Shown piece by piece: positions 27,991 to 37,617 of a DNA stretch of 64,000 bases (positions within the stretch are counted from its first letter, which is position 1; every line of letters begins with the position of its first letter). Under the pieces are notes generated by a model that had not been told where the DNA came from, ran no database searches, and worked only from the letters and a program-made list of their open reading frames with translations. Origin of the DNA: an uncultured Nonlabens sp. (GTDB lineage: Bacteria; Bacteroidota; Bacteroidia; Flavobacteriales; Flavobacteriaceae); contig NZ_CANLXZ010000015.1 in assembly GCF_947495285.1 (NCBI RefSeq), positions 1 through 64,000 on the forward strand. Reading direction: 5' to 3'. The translations under genes were made by a program, and so were the position numbers.

Positions 27991-28563
27991 TCAAGAAATT
28001 CGTTTTCTAATGCGACTCAAGGCTTGTGCAGTAATACCTATATAAGAGCTTATATATTTGAGAGGCATAATTCTAAGTAGCTCAGGTCTTTCTTTAAATA
28101 ACTTGATGTAACGTTCTTCTGCTGTGAGATTTAGTAAATTTTGTTCTCTACTAGATTTAAGTAAAAAAAGACGCTCTGCTGTGAGTCTACCTATTAAATT
28201 TCCTATCTGGGTGTTCTTATAAACCTCTTGTAAATCGTCGTAGGTGATACTTAAAAGACTCGTTTCTGTAAGAGCTTGTAATTGATAAGAAGAGGGCTGT
28301 CTGGTAAGGAAAGAGTCATAAGCACTCACAAATTGATTCTTAAAACTAAAGCCAAAAGTGATTTCTTTTTCTGTATTATCCTTTGGTATAAAAAGACGTA
28401 CTACACCAGATTGAATAAAAGATATATGATTTTCTATTTCATTTAATTTTAAAAAAACAGTCTTTTTAGGTATTAATCGATGCGTCAATTTTGAGATGAA
28501 AAATTCCCAATCCTCATCTGTGATTTGAGCAATACTCTCGAGATGTTGTCTTATTTGTTGCAT
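27991..28563 (-). CDS. Crp/Fnr family transcriptional regulator
   Basis: A 190-residue regulator with an N-terminal cyclic-nucleotide-binding-like beta-barrel (about 20-120) and a C-terminal region ending in KYISSYIGITAQALSRIRKR, the recognition helix of the winged helix-turn-helix. No cysteine cluster typical of Fnr was seen, so it is more Crp-like or effector-free, as many Bacteroidota paralogues are. It is upstream of the desaturase gene on the same strand. Confidence 0.87.
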   Translation of the reverse strand: MQQIRQHLESIAQITDEDWEFFISKLTHRLIPKKTVFLKLNEIENHISFIQSGVVRLFIPKDNTEKEITFGFSFKNQFVSAYDSFLTRQPSSYQLQALTETSLLSITYDDLQEVYKNTQIGNLIGRLTAERLFLLKSSREQNLLNLTAEERYIKLFKERPELLRIMPLKYISSYIGITAQALSRIRKRIS

Positions 28564-28836
28564 TAAGAATAGTAAGTCTTATTCTATATCAAAGATAAGC
28601 CCATTTCATTAAAACACCTTTAGACCGCTGGTAATTTAAGCTCATTTTATGAAGGGTAATTTTTATCTATGAAAAGGTAAGTAAGTAATTTTATGTTTAA
28701 TGATATGTTTCCGCTTTCGCGAAAGCGAATACCACAATAATCCTCTCATAAATTTATATATTTTATAAGCTTTTTTAATTTTCTTTAATCCATTTTTACA
28801 CGTCCCAAATAACGGCGATAAATAATAGAAACGTAT
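28564..28836. repeat. Intergenic with palindrome copy 5
   Basis: 273 bp between the divergent Crp/Fnr and pirin genes. The exact palindrome CGCTTTCGCGAAAGCG is at 28712-28727. No gene or other structure was recognised. Confidence 0.85.
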
Positions 28837-29862
28837 ATGTCTGACCTAATTAAGAACATTTCACCACTAGGTTTTCCATGGAAAACGAAAGATCCATTTT
28901 TATTTTGTGCTCATCACAGAGATTATTATCCGGCAGGTAATAGTCAACTAGGTGTGCATCAAATAGAAAAAGCTGGTAGAAATATAGGGCAAGATTTTAC
29001 AATTAAAGACGGTTATAGAATGTACCATGGTAGTAAAGTGCCCGGTTTTCCATACCATCCACATCGCGGTTTTGAAACCATAACTATTAATAAAGAAGGT
29101 GTTGTAGATCATTGTGACTCATTAGGTGGTGCAGGTCGTTTTGGCGCAGGAGACGTACAATGGATGACTGCTGGAAAAGGGATTTTACATAGTGAGATGT
29201 TTCCTTTATTAAATCAGGACAAAGAAAATACGTTAGAAATATTTCAAATATGGCTCAATTTACCTCAAGTAAGTAAAATGGTGCCGCCACATTTTAAAAT
29301 GCTGTGGAAAGAGAATATTCCATTTATTAACTATAGAGATAGTCAGGATAAAATCACAACGGTAGATCTTATCGCTGGAGAGATCCATCAATTGCGTGCG
29401 CTAGATCCTACACCAGATTCCTGGGCAGCGCATGAAGATAATGAGGTGCTTATAGCAACTATAAAGATGGAAGCCGGTGCGACTTATACACTGCCCAAAG
29501 CAAAGTCAAGTACGACTACCAGGACTTTATATTATTATCGTGGGACAGCTATTAATATCGCTGGCACTGCGGTGTATGAAAATCACTCTATAGAAGTAAA
29601 TGCAGCTGTAGATGTAGAGATCACAAACAGCACATCAGACTCTTATATACTTGTTTTACAGGGCAAACCTATTAATGAACCGGTGGCGCAGCACGGACCA
29701 TTTGTCATGAATACACAACAAGAAATAAGAGAAGCCTTTGCAGATTATCAAGAGACACAATTCGGTGGCTGGCCGTGGCCACAACAAGAGCAAGTACATG
29801 ATAAAGAAAAAGGTAGATTTGCGCTACATAGTGATGGACGAGAAGAGAGTTTTGATTCATAA
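28837..29862 (+). CDS. Pirin family protein
   Basis: A 341-residue bicupin. The N-terminal cupin has the metal ligands of HPHRGFETITINKEG and WMTAGKGILHSEM (the H-x-H...H...E set). The C-terminal cupin follows from about residue 190. Pirins include quercetinases and transcription cofactors; the specific role here is not known. It is a single gene. Confidence 0.93.
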   Translation: MSDLIKNISPLGFPWKTKDPFLFCAHHRDYYPAGNSQLGVHQIEKAGRNIGQDFTIKDGYRMYHGSKVPGFPYHPHRGFETITINKEGVVDHCDSLGGAGRFGAGDVQWMTAGKGILHSEMFPLLNQDKENTLEIFQIWLNLPQVSKMVPPHFKMLWKENIPFINYRDSQDKITTVDLIAGEIHQLRALDPTPDSWAAHEDNEVLIATIKMEAGATYTLPKAKSSTTTRTLYYYRGTAINIAGTAVYENHSIEVNAAVDVEITNSTSDSYILVLQGKPINEPVAQHGPFVMNTQQEIREAFADYQETQFGGWPWPQQEQVHDKEKGRFALHSDGREESFDS

Positions 29863-29904
29863 ACCCTTAACACAATTAAGAATCTCGCAGTTTCTTATTT
29901 AACG

Positions 29905-30204
29905 TCATAAAGTAACGCTAGCCTTGCAACTAGCGCAGGAGATGGTTTTACCTTTTTTTAAATCTCTCTCGTAAAAGGTAATGGCTGCACCACAATCTGG
30001 ACATGGAATGACAGACGTTCTTTCCTTTTTAGTTTTGGTAAACTTCTTGAATAGATCTAACTTCTCTTGATCTAAATCTGTTTTTTCTTCTATGCCTAAC
30101 TTTACATCGCAATTAGAACATGCAAAAGAGGTGCCTTTTAAAAATTCTTCTGTGTTTACAAGTATAGGCGTAGCACAAGAAGGACATGGTATGTTATTGA
30201 TCAT
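29905..30204 (-). CDS. Double zinc-ribbon protein
   Basis: A 99-residue cytosolic protein with two zinc ribbons: CPSC...CSNC in the first half and CPDC...CASC in the second. The linker between them is lysine-rich. Not recognised as a named family. Could bind nucleic acid or a partner protein; the sequence does not say. Confidence 0.6.
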   Translation of the reverse strand: MINNIPCPSCATPILVNTEEFLKGTSFACSNCDVKLGIEEKTDLDQEKLDLFKKFTKTKKERTSVIPCPDCGAAITFYERDLKKGKTISCASCKASVTL

Positions 30205-30362
30205 GTTTTAATAGATTAAGAAGTCTGAATTAAGGATGCAAATTTACTGAAGTTCTCGGTGTTTCCTTAGAAATAATGGTGATGGTGAACGTATACGCAA
30301 AAGCGGAACTTGTGCCACAAGATATATACCTGCTCATTTACAATTATCACATGTACCTATTG

Positions 30363-31262
30363 CTAAGAATACAAAATCAAAAACACGCCTATCATGATGC
30401 CCGCTAGAGGAATCAGTTTTTTGCGTTTGTTCTTTTCTTTAAATAAAATACCTCCTAAAACAACAGCTATGATTATCTGACTGCGTTTTATGGCACTTAA
30501 TAACATGATCAAAGCCTCTGGATCTTGAAGTGCTTTAAAGTAGAAGTAGTCTGCTGTCTGTAATAGGATTCCTACTGCAGGAATGGTCCAGCGTAATTTG
30601 AAAGCTTTTCTTTTACTAGCATATGGAAACCACGTTATGGATAATATAACCAGCAATATTAATATGGTATAAAAACAAAACCAGAATTGCAACGTTTGCG
30701 GATTAAGTAAAAGCTCCTGAATCAAGAATTTATCATATAAACCACTAGATGCGCCTAGAAAAGTAGCGCCTATTATGGCAAATATCCATTTATTACTTTT
30801 AAAATGTATGCCTTCTTTTTTACCTATTTGTGAATACATAATCACCGATAGAATAATCATGAAAAAGCCCAGCCACTGCCAGTTGTTAGGTGCTTCTTTA
30901 TAAATAAAAATAGCACCTATAAATGTAAAAAAAGGCCCTGCAGAGCGTATAGGTGTGACTATAGTAAGTGGTAGGTGTTTTAATGCCTGGTAAGCAAGTA
31001 TCCAGGAAGATGCCATAATCATAGATTTTATAAGTATAAAACCGTGCGTGCTCCATGGAATGGGCTCTATAAAAAAACCTAATTCTCTCGTACCATCTGG
31101 ATAAAAAATAGAGCCTATATAAAAAGGTACTATAAACAGAAATCCAGCAGTTATAGTCCCTAATAATACAGGGAACACCTCATTGCCTTGTACGGCATGT
31201 TTCTTACATAAGTTATGTAAGCCTAAAAATAAAGCGGCCAGAAGACCTAAATACATCCACAT
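30363..31262 (-). CDS. EamA/DMT-family transporter
   Basis: A 299-residue inner-membrane protein with ten predicted helices in two EamA repeats, the first ending near residue 145, the second starting near 155. The C-terminal motif VVLGGILFKEKNKRKKLIPLAGIMIGV is typical. Drug/metabolite transporters export small molecules; the substrate is unknown. Confidence 0.85.
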   Translation of the reverse strand: MWMYLGLLAALFLGLHNLCKKHAVQGNEVFPVLLGTITAGFLFIVPFYIGSIFYPDGTRELGFFIEPIPWSTHGFILIKSMIMASSWILAYQALKHLPLTIVTPIRSAGPFFTFIGAIFIYKEAPNNWQWLGFFMIILSVIMYSQIGKKEGIHFKSNKWIFAIIGATFLGASSGLYDKFLIQELLLNPQTLQFWFCFYTILILLVILSITWFPYASKRKAFKLRWTIPAVGILLQTADYFYFKALQDPEALIMLLSAIKRSQIIIAVVLGGILFKEKNKRKKLIPLAGIMIGVFLILYS

Positions 31263-31414
31263 GCCGCGAAGATAGTTTTTTGATACCGTTGACCAAATTT
31301 AAGATGCATAAAGCGACCTGTATTTCTTAGCACAAGTTTAACAGCCTAATAGCTCATTATGTGACAAATAACTTGGTCTTTTGTATTCTTAAATAAATCA
31401 AATACACAATAGCA

Positions 31415-32242
31415 ATGAAAAAAGTTTTAATCCTACTACTAGTCATCAGTATTCTTACTAGTTGTAAAGAAAAAAAAGAGCCTAAAGAAAGTGTTGAAGT
31501 ACCTACCGCTACAGAGATGCCACAAGCTCAACCAGAAATCAACGCCTTTACTAACAGTATAGAATTAGCACATAAGAAAGAAGCTTTTCTATCTAATGAT
31601 GCGGTAGCTTATGATTTTACGGTTTCCTTTGGTGGTAATACGTTATTAGATGGTAAAATTACTCAAAAGACAGATGGTTCTATGGTACGCATAGATAATA
31701 AAGACGGTAGTGTCATTGTTTTTGATGGAGATAAAGTATATGCAAATAACGTAGATGTAGCTGCAAACCCTATGACTAGATTTCACATTTTTACATGGTC
31801 TTATTTTTTTGCAATGCCTTATAAATTAAATGATCCAGGTACACAGTGGTCTAGTGAAGAAATGCTTACTTATGGAGATACAAAATATCCTACCTCAAGA
31901 TTATCTTTTGAGAATGGAGTAGGAGACACGTCAGAAGACTGGTATGTGGTTTATAAAGATCCTAAAACAAATGTCCTTGATGGTGTTGCATACATCGTTA
32001 GCTTCGGTAAAAGTGTGGAAGCTGCAGAAGAAGAGCCGCATTTTGCAAAATATGAAGATCTTACTGTTGTTGATGGTGTGCCGTTTGCGACTAAATGGTC
32101 TTTCCATAACTGGAATAAAGAAGATGGTTATACTGATCAAATAGGTGAAGCTTCTATAACAAATATTAAGTTTACAGAAACTCCAGCTACGTTTTATGCA
32201 CAACCAGAAAATGGTGTGGTAGCACCTATGCCTGGAAAGTAG
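31415..32242 (+). CDS. DUF6503-like lipoprotein
   Basis: A 275-residue outer-membrane-associated lipoprotein (lipobox LTSC, C17, then KEKKEPKES). The main domain has segments EDWYVVYKDPKTNVLDGVAYIVSFG that resemble DUF6503. It is followed by a terminator (32263-32298). Function unknown. Confidence 0.6.
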   Translation: MKKVLILLLVISILTSCKEKKEPKESVEVPTATEMPQAQPEINAFTNSIELAHKKEAFLSNDAVAYDFTVSFGGNTLLDGKITQKTDGSMVRIDNKDGSVIVFDGDKVYANNVDVAANPMTRFHIFTWSYFFAMPYKLNDPGTQWSSEEMLTYGDTKYPTSRLSFENGVGDTSEDWYVVYKDPKTNVLDGVAYIVSFGKSVEAAEEEPHFAKYEDLTVVDGVPFATKWSFHNWNKEDGYTDQIGEASITNIKFTETPATFYAQPENGVVAPMPGK

Positions 32243-32262
32243 TTTTATAAACTACATTTAAT

Positions 32263-32298
32263 AAAAAACGAGAATCTAGTGATAGGTTCTCGTTTTTT
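32263..32298 (+). terminator. Terminator after the lipoprotein gene
   Basis: AAAAAACGAGAA and TTCTCGTTTTTT form a 12-bp stem with a 12-nt loop, ending in a T-run. Confidence 0.8.
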
Positions 32299-32518
32299 TC
32301 TTCCTTTTGTAAAATGAATATTGTCAATTCATCGTTATGAAAATAAATAGAATAATGTGGGAAATATTTTTTATCCTACCTTAAAGAGGATAAGTGCATT
32401 TTGATATTTTTAAACTAGTTTTTTGTAAAATGAGGGAAACCGTAAAATGTTCTACAAAGAATAAAATATTTTTGCCTTTTGTTAAAAAAAATTATCCTTT
32501 AATTAATCTATTAAATAC

Positions 32519-32818
32519 ATGACTTGGTTTCAAAATCTTAATCTTTTCAAGAAACTAGCCCTTCTTATCTTACTTATTTTATCGATAGGAATATTGTGTG
32601 GGTATGCAGCTCCTTTTTATGTAGGGACTCTTATCTATGGTAAATTAAAACTTATTTCTATAATTATACTTTATGTTACCGTATTCTGGTCACTAGTTAA
32701 CACAGGCTTGTTAATGAATAGATATAAACGTAAATTATCAAAGCAATCGTTATGGATATTTATTAGTATTCTTCCTTTCTTATATATTTCATTTTTAATA
32801 TTTACAGGAAATCTATGA
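32519..32818 (+). CDS. Small multi-pass membrane protein
   Basis: A 99-residue protein with three hydrophobic segments (about 12-35, 40-60 and 78-97). It is not recognised as a named family. Starts at ATG 32519 after an AT-rich leader. Confidence 0.5.
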   Translation: MTWFQNLNLFKKLALLILLILSIGILCGYAAPFYVGTLIYGKLKLISIIILYVTVFWSLVNTGLLMNRYKRKLSKQSLWIFISILPFLYISFLIFTGNL

Positions 32819-32874
32819 GCACAGCTCTTTTTCAGTAAAAAAAGTTTTTTTTTAAAAGTAATTAAGGCCTTTAA

Positions 32875-33174
32875 TCATCTTGCAGCATCGTCTCTTTCTA
32901 GATTATTATGACGGTCACCGCCCTGACTGTGCAATTTGTTCTCCTCATCATTTAAGACTGGTATGTCATTACCTTTTTGTGCAGCAGTTCTACCAGGTAT
33001 GTCCAGATCGTCACCTGTAAAATCTACTTTTTCCTTTCTATCGATAAGTTGCTGGTCTGCATTATTATCGCTGTGCAAGTTTGCATTATCATGATTTAAT
33101 AGATCTTTATCTTGTTTTGTTATTTCTGGATTATAGGTTAATTCTTTTGTTGTGTTTGCGATTTTGTTTTTCAT
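32875..33174 (-). CDS. Conserved hydrophilic protein of unknown function
   Basis: A 99-residue polar, N/D-rich protein (KNKIANTTKELTYNPEITKQ, HSDNNADQQLIDRKEKVDF, ERDDAAR). I recall similar short hydrophilic proteins in Flavobacteriia, without known function. I choose the ATG at 33174 because the upstream extension to 33234 would add a hydrophobic stretch not present in relatives. Confidence 0.55.
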   Translation of the reverse strand: MKNKIANTTKELTYNPEITKQDKDLLNHDNANLHSDNNADQQLIDRKEKVDFTGDDLDIPGRTAAQKGNDIPVLNDEENKLHSQGGDRHNNLERDDAAR

Positions 33175-33234
33175 AATTTCTTGTTTTTTAATAAAAATAA
33201 GAAACAAGAATGCCGCAAGAATACCCATTAACAA

Positions 33235-33481
33235 TATCTCAACATGGTTTTATCATAATTTTATTACCAGAGGTATATCTTGTTAAAATAAGCTTATAGC
33301 AAGATATTAATAGTGTACTGATAAGAGAAAATGATGGAAAAGGAGCGAGGCTAGAAGTAGGAATCTATACAGCCATCATTTATAAGAACTATCTATAAGG
33401 TATAACAAGGTCTAGGTGTGAGAATGTTAGTTCCGCTTTCGCGAAAGCGGAACTAACAAAAATCTATTTTCTATATTATAA
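33235..33481. repeat. Intergenic with a 34-bp palindrome (copy 6)
   Basis: The GCTTTCGCGAAAGC core is extended to a perfect 34-bp palindrome at 33425-33458, 24 bp after the stop of the MscS-like gene, and may also work as its terminator. Its arms start TGTTAGTTCCG. No gene recognised. Confidence 0.85.
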
Positions 33482-34741
33482 TTAAGAAAGTGATCTAAAA
33501 TTATTAAAACTAGAATTACTAGGTTCTTCAAAAAGTTCTAGATTAAAATAAGGAACAGCGGCAATGGTATGATCAAAGATGTCTGCCATAATGTACTCAT
33601 AGTTTTCCCATCTCTTATCACTACTGAAGGCATAGATCTCTAGCGGCATGCCATGTCTAGTAGGGGCGAGCTGTCGCACCATAATCATCATGTCTTTATT
33701 GATACCAGAATGATTCTCGATATAGGTTTCTATATATTTTCTAAAAACCCCTATGTTAGTCATATTGCGTCCATTCAAGGCCAGTTCTTTATTGATTTTA
33801 TTTATCTCATTATAACTATCGATATCTATCTGGCGCTTTTCTACATAACTAGAAATTAGGTCTATTTTTTTTAATCTATTTACATCATCTTTAGATAGAT
33901 AGGCTATACTATCTAACTTAATGTTTAAGGCTCTTTTTATACGTCTACCAGAAGATTTTTCCATACCTCGCCAGTTTTTAAACGAGTCCGATATAAGGGC
34001 ATAAGTAGGAATAGTAGTAATGGTTTTATCAAAGTTTTGTACCTTAACAGTAGATAGGTTAATCTCTACCACTGCACCATCTGCACCGTATTTTTCAAAA
34101 GTAATCCAGTCGCTTATGCGTACCATGTCATTAATAGAAACCTGTATACTGGCTACAAAACCTAATATAGTATCTCTAAAAACAAGTATGATTATAGCAG
34201 ACGCAGCACCCAGTGTGGTCATGAATTTTATAAATTCTATACCTGTAATAATCGCAACGGCTGAAAATGTACCGATTACCCAAGCAAAAATCATAAACAC
34301 TTGTATGTAACTATCTACAGGTTTATCCTTTAAACTAGAAAGTGTTTTGAAGTAATCTTTAAGAGCGTTTAATAAACTGCGTGCGATCCATAGGGCAAGA
34401 ATAATAGCAAAAACCAAAAAACCCTTTTCTACCAGATTTTCAAAATACGGAAAATCGGCAAAAACTACCGGTATCAATTCTAAACTTAAAATAAGCGGTA
34501 TAATATGCGCCACATTTTTAGGCACCTTATTAGTAACCAGAAAATTATCAAACTCAGTTTTGGTCTTAAATGTAAACTGAGTAAATAAGTTTAAAATAAT
34601 TTTTTTAACTATATAATCGACTAGTAATGTAATTATCAATAAGCACAGTAGCAACGCAATCATGTTGAGATACTTAGCATAGGTGATGGATATACCTATT
34701 TCAATTAGATAATCGTATAAAAAGTGTTTTACATACATCAT
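33482..34741 (-). CDS. MscS-family mechanosensitive ion channel
   Basis: A 419-residue inner-membrane channel. N-terminal helices (about 20-50, 75-120) precede the pore region (FMTTLGAASAIIILVFRDTILGFVASIQVS) and the beta domain (VRISDWITF...DGAVVEINLSTVKVQNFDKTITTIPTYALISDSFKNWR). It is longer than E. coli MscS, matching YbdG-like members. Relieves osmotic down-shock. Single gene. Confidence 0.92.
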   Translation of the reverse strand: MMYVKHFLYDYLIEIGISITYAKYLNMIALLLCLLIITLLVDYIVKKIILNLFTQFTFKTKTEFDNFLVTNKVPKNVAHIIPLILSLELIPVVFADFPYFENLVEKGFLVFAIILALWIARSLLNALKDYFKTLSSLKDKPVDSYIQVFMIFAWVIGTFSAVAIITGIEFIKFMTTLGAASAIIILVFRDTILGFVASIQVSINDMVRISDWITFEKYGADGAVVEINLSTVKVQNFDKTITTIPTYALISDSFKNWRGMEKSSGRRIKRALNIKLDSIAYLSKDDVNRLKKIDLISSYVEKRQIDIDSYNEINKINKELALNGRNMTNIGVFRKYIETYIENHSGINKDMMIMVRQLAPTRHGMPLEIYAFSSDKRWENYEYIMADIFDHTIAAVPYFNLELFEEPSNSSFNNFRSLS

Positions 34742-34919
34742 TAGGCTATATTTTATAATTCTAACACGTTGTAAAAAGTCGCTAGAACCTTAGATTTTAC
34801 AAAATTAGGTATCCTAAAATAGAAAGCACATTATTTAACAAGGTTATTTTATATCTGGACCTGTAAATAACAACTATCTTTTTTAATAATTGTTGAGACT
34901 CTAGCTATCATCACATAAA

Positions 34920-34958
34920 AAAATCCCTTAAAATGATTCCATCATTTTAAGGGATTTT
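34920..34958 (-). terminator. Terminator after the DUF4494 gene
   Basis: A perfect 18-bp inverted repeat (AAAATCCCTTAAAATGAT and its complement) with a TCC loop, followed on the minus strand by a seven-T run. Confidence 0.85.
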
Positions 34959-35027
34959 AAATATCAGTAACTTTTAAAAAAAAGCTGTGTAACCAAATAT
35001 TTATAAAACTAGTTTAAATGGAGTAAG

Positions 35028-35594
35028 TTATTCCTCTTCGGCAGCAGCGAGAACATCATCATGGTCTAATTGTGCATCAATAATACCTAGTGGTTCTGGA
35101 ATCGAATCTTTTAATGTGACAAAAGTTTTTAAACGCTCCATATCTTCCTCTTCTCCACTAAAATATGGAAAAACGTCCATAATAGGAGACTCTGACACCG
35201 CAGGAATCGTGTATTCTCCCATGGTGTCTGCCATAGTGATTACGGTGTTGTCATAGGCCTCTTTTACATCGTTAGCTTGCACTAGCAAATATAAATTAGT
35301 CTTACGTTCCTTACCACTTTCTTCATCATAGGCAATAAGGGACACACGCGACTTGAACCATCTGTCGGTATTTTCAAATGGATGGATCTCAGCAAAGTTA
35401 GCTACCTTAATATTAGTAATTTTAATTTCCTCACTCTCTGGCAGGTATGCTGCCATTTCTTGAGTAATTCTACTCTCAGCCTCTGTATAAGAAATTGCAT
35501 CTACTAGAAACGGTTCTGTTTTTACCTTTTGTGTTCCTGACGCTTCATCAAATTTTCTATATTTCACTTTACATTCATACCAGGTTGCGCTCAT
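35028..35594 (-). CDS. DUF4494 domain protein
   Basis: A 188-residue cytosolic protein, Bacteroidota-specific. It starts MSATWYECKVKYRKFDEASG and contains the internal SYTEAESRITQEMA and KSRVSLIAYDEESGKERKTN motifs of the family. I prefer ATG 35594 over the upstream one at 35642, which would extend before the conserved start. Function unknown. Confidence 0.88.
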   Translation of the reverse strand: MSATWYECKVKYRKFDEASGTQKVKTEPFLVDAISYTEAESRITQEMAAYLPESEEIKITNIKVANFAEIHPFENTDRWFKSRVSLIAYDEESGKERKTNLYLLVQANDVKEAYDNTVITMADTMGEYTIPAVSESPIMDVFPYFSGEEEDMERLKTFVTLKDSIPEPLGIIDAQLDHDDVLAAAEEE

Positions 35595-36377
35595 CTTTTT
35601 TGTTTTTATGGGTGCCAAATATACCCTAGCATAACAACTCAAATCTTTAAAATACCGAATAGATATTCACAAATTGAATTAGGTAGCCATAGGTCGTTTG
35701 ATTCTAGCGTTTTAGAGTTCTTAAAAGTTTAAAACATCTTTGCTATTCACAGTTCCGCTTTTGCGAAAGAGAAACTGACATCTGGCTTTATTGAGACCAA
35801 AAAATGAAAGTGAAGTAGTAGTAAGGTCTAGATATTTGTTTATTCATTTTCATCTAAAAATAGACCAAGTAAATCTAAATACAAATTAATTCATGAATTC
35901 CTCATCAATAAATTATTCTAAAGCACTCTACACTTTTTTTCTTATCTGAAAATTTAGTCTCCTAGCAGATTTTACCCCTTTAAAATATCATTAAATAGCT
36001 GTTTATAAAGAAATATACCCCTATGTAAATCTTTAAATACCACAGAATGCTGTGTTGAAATCTCTAATCAAGAATTAGAAGAATTAAAAGAAAACTTATT
36101 TATCGCTCTAATGTTAGTAACAAATGCATTAACAAAGTTTTTTTTATTTAATTACTTACAAAGAATCACCTGAATCCCATATAGTAACATTTTTATAGAG
36201 AAAGAAGTCAGTTTTAGGGTTAGTTTATCTAGTTGCGAGATTAAAGTATCTACTAATAGAATTCCAGAATTATAGCTAGGTACTCATGATTAATTAGGAT
36301 TGATAAACTAGATAGTTAAGTAATCATATATTCCACATGCAGTGTGCACATATCTATAACTATTATTTTATATTTTA
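35595..36377. other. Long intergenic with degenerate palindrome
   Basis: About 780 AT-rich bases between DUF4494 and the NAD island. A degenerate palindrome (GCTTTTGCGAAAGA, 35757-35770) has two mismatches to the core. I saw no convincing gene; short open stretches lack family matches. Confidence 0.5.
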
Positions 36378-36392
36378 GCGTAAAAAATACGC
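36378..36392. promoter_or_regulatory. Candidate NrtR operator A
   Basis: GCGTA-AAAAA-TACGC, a perfect 5-bp inverted repeat ending 5 bp before the nrtR start, so it would allow autoregulation. Same half-site pattern as operators B and C. Confidence 0.6.
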
Positions 36393-36397
36393 ATAAT

Positions 36398-37072
36398 ATG
36401 CAACAATCCATCAAGCTTTCCGTAGATGCTGTAGTTTTCGGTTATGAATCTGGAACAATTTCAGTATTACTTATTAAAAGAAAATATGAACCTTTTAAAG
36501 GTAAATGGGCTATTGCTGGAGGTTTCGTTTTGGAAGATGAATCTTTAGAAGAGGCTGTTGAGCGCGAGCTTAAAGAAGAAACTGGTATAGAAATAAATTA
36601 TTTAGAGCAATTGTACACTTTTGGAAATCCCAAAAGAGATCCTAGGTGTAGAGTAGTATCTGTTGCCTATTTTGGTTTAATAAAGCCTAGTGCATTTAAA
36701 ATATTTGCTTCTACTGATGCTGAAGAAGTGCAGTGGTTTAAGATTAATGAACTGCCATCACTTTCTTTTGATCATGAAGAAATCCTCAAGTTAGCGATAG
36801 CTCGATTACAAGGAAAAATCACCTATGAACCTATAGGTTTTGAGTTATTAGATACTAAATTTCCTTTTTCAGATTTAGAAAAATTGTACACCACACTTCT
36901 AGGTAGAGCAATTGACAGACGTAATTTTAGAAAAAAAATATTGAGTTTAAATATTCTTGATGAATTAGATGAAAAAGTTTCTAAGGGTTCAGGTAGGCCA
37001 GCTAATCTATTTAAATTCAATAGAGAACGATACTTTAAGTTAAAAAAAGAAGGCATTATTTTCGAAATATAA
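36398..37072 (+). CDS. nrtR: NrtR-type Nudix regulator of NAD metabolism
   Basis: A 224-residue protein with an N-terminal Nudix domain and a C-terminal winged helix-turn-helix (AIDRRNFRKKILSL...RPANLFKFNRERYF), the organisation of NrtR. The Nudix box is intact: G-FVLED-E-SLEEAVE-RE-LKEE-TG. NrtR proteins bind ADP-ribose and regulate NAD-biosynthesis genes. Conserved catalytic residues suggest this one may still hydrolyse ADP-ribose. Start ATG 36398, since an upstream extension to 36344 contains the operator. It heads the NAD island. Confidence 0.85.
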   Translation: MQQSIKLSVDAVVFGYESGTISVLLIKRKYEPFKGKWAIAGGFVLEDESLEEAVERELKEETGIEINYLEQLYTFGNPKRDPRCRVVSVAYFGLIKPSAFKIFASTDAEEVQWFKINELPSLSFDHEEILKLAIARLQGKITYEPIGFELLDTKFPFSDLEKLYTTLLGRAIDRRNFRKKILSLNILDELDEKVSKGSGRPANLFKFNRERYFKLKKEGIIFEI

Positions 37073-37087
37073 ACTAACAAAAATAAC

Positions 37088-37108
37088 TTTGTGTAAAAAT
37101 AACACAAA
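37088..37108. promoter_or_regulatory. Candidate NrtR operator B
   Basis: TTTGTGT and ACACAAA form a 7-bp inverted repeat with a 7-nt centre, 65 bp upstream of the deoxyribosyltransferase-like gene. The centre is 54 bp from that of operator C, about five DNA turns. Confidence 0.6.
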
Positions 37109-37140
37109 TATAATTTGGTTAAAAGATTCAACTAATATAT

Positions 37141-37163
37141 ATTTGTGTCATAATTACGCAAAT
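37141..37163. promoter_or_regulatory. Candidate NrtR operator C
   Basis: ATTTGTGT and ACGCAAAT form an 8-bp inverted repeat with one mismatch, ending 9 bp before the start at 37173. Confidence 0.6.
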
Positions 37164-37172
37164 AAGCATACT

Positions 37173-37604
37173 ATGGTCATCACTTCAAATAACAAATTAC
37201 CCATAAAAGAAAATAACAAGAAGTATATTTTTTTAGCAGGGAGTATAGATAATAAACTGACTGGAAACTGGAGGAAACAGGTTATAGATAAATTAGATCG
37301 TAAAAATTACTTTATTGACCCTACACATGATAAACATGATGATTTAAATGAAATAGAGATGAAAGCGCATATAGAATGGGAGTTAGATTCCTTATCTATG
37401 TCAGATAAAATAATACTTAATTTCCTTCCAGATGCTAAATCACCAATATCTTTAGTTGAATTAGGAATGTATGTAGCATCAAAAAAATTAATAGTGATAT
37501 GTCCAAAAGAATTTTATAAAAGTAGGTATGTATATACTTTATGTAATAAATATAATACACCTATCTTTCTTAATTTCGAAAAGGCCATAAACACACTAAC
37601 TTAA
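37173..37604 (+). CDS. Nucleoside 2-deoxyribosyltransferase-like protein
   Basis: A 143-residue protein of the Nuc_deoxyri_tr2/TIR-STIR-like fold. The N-terminal YIFLAGSID, then WRKQV and the SPISLVELGMYVASKK segment with the catalytic glutamate are present, as is DPTHDKHDD. Such proteins cleave or exchange N-glycosidic bonds and some relatives act on NAD-like substrates. I choose ATG 37173, just after operator C; an earlier ATG at 37089 would run through both operators. Second gene of the NAD island. Confidence 0.7.
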   Translation: MVITSNNKLPIKENNKKYIFLAGSIDNKLTGNWRKQVIDKLDRKNYFIDPTHDKHDDLNEIEMKAHIEWELDSLSMSDKIILNFLPDAKSPISLVELGMYVASKKLIVICPKEFYKSRYVYTLCNKYNTPIFLNFEKAINTLT

Positions 37605-37617
37605 AAAAACAAATATT

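Noticed and set aside
36344-36397. Upstream extension of nrtR
   Set aside because: It would translate through the operator candidate and adds residues not in the family; ATG 36398 fits better.
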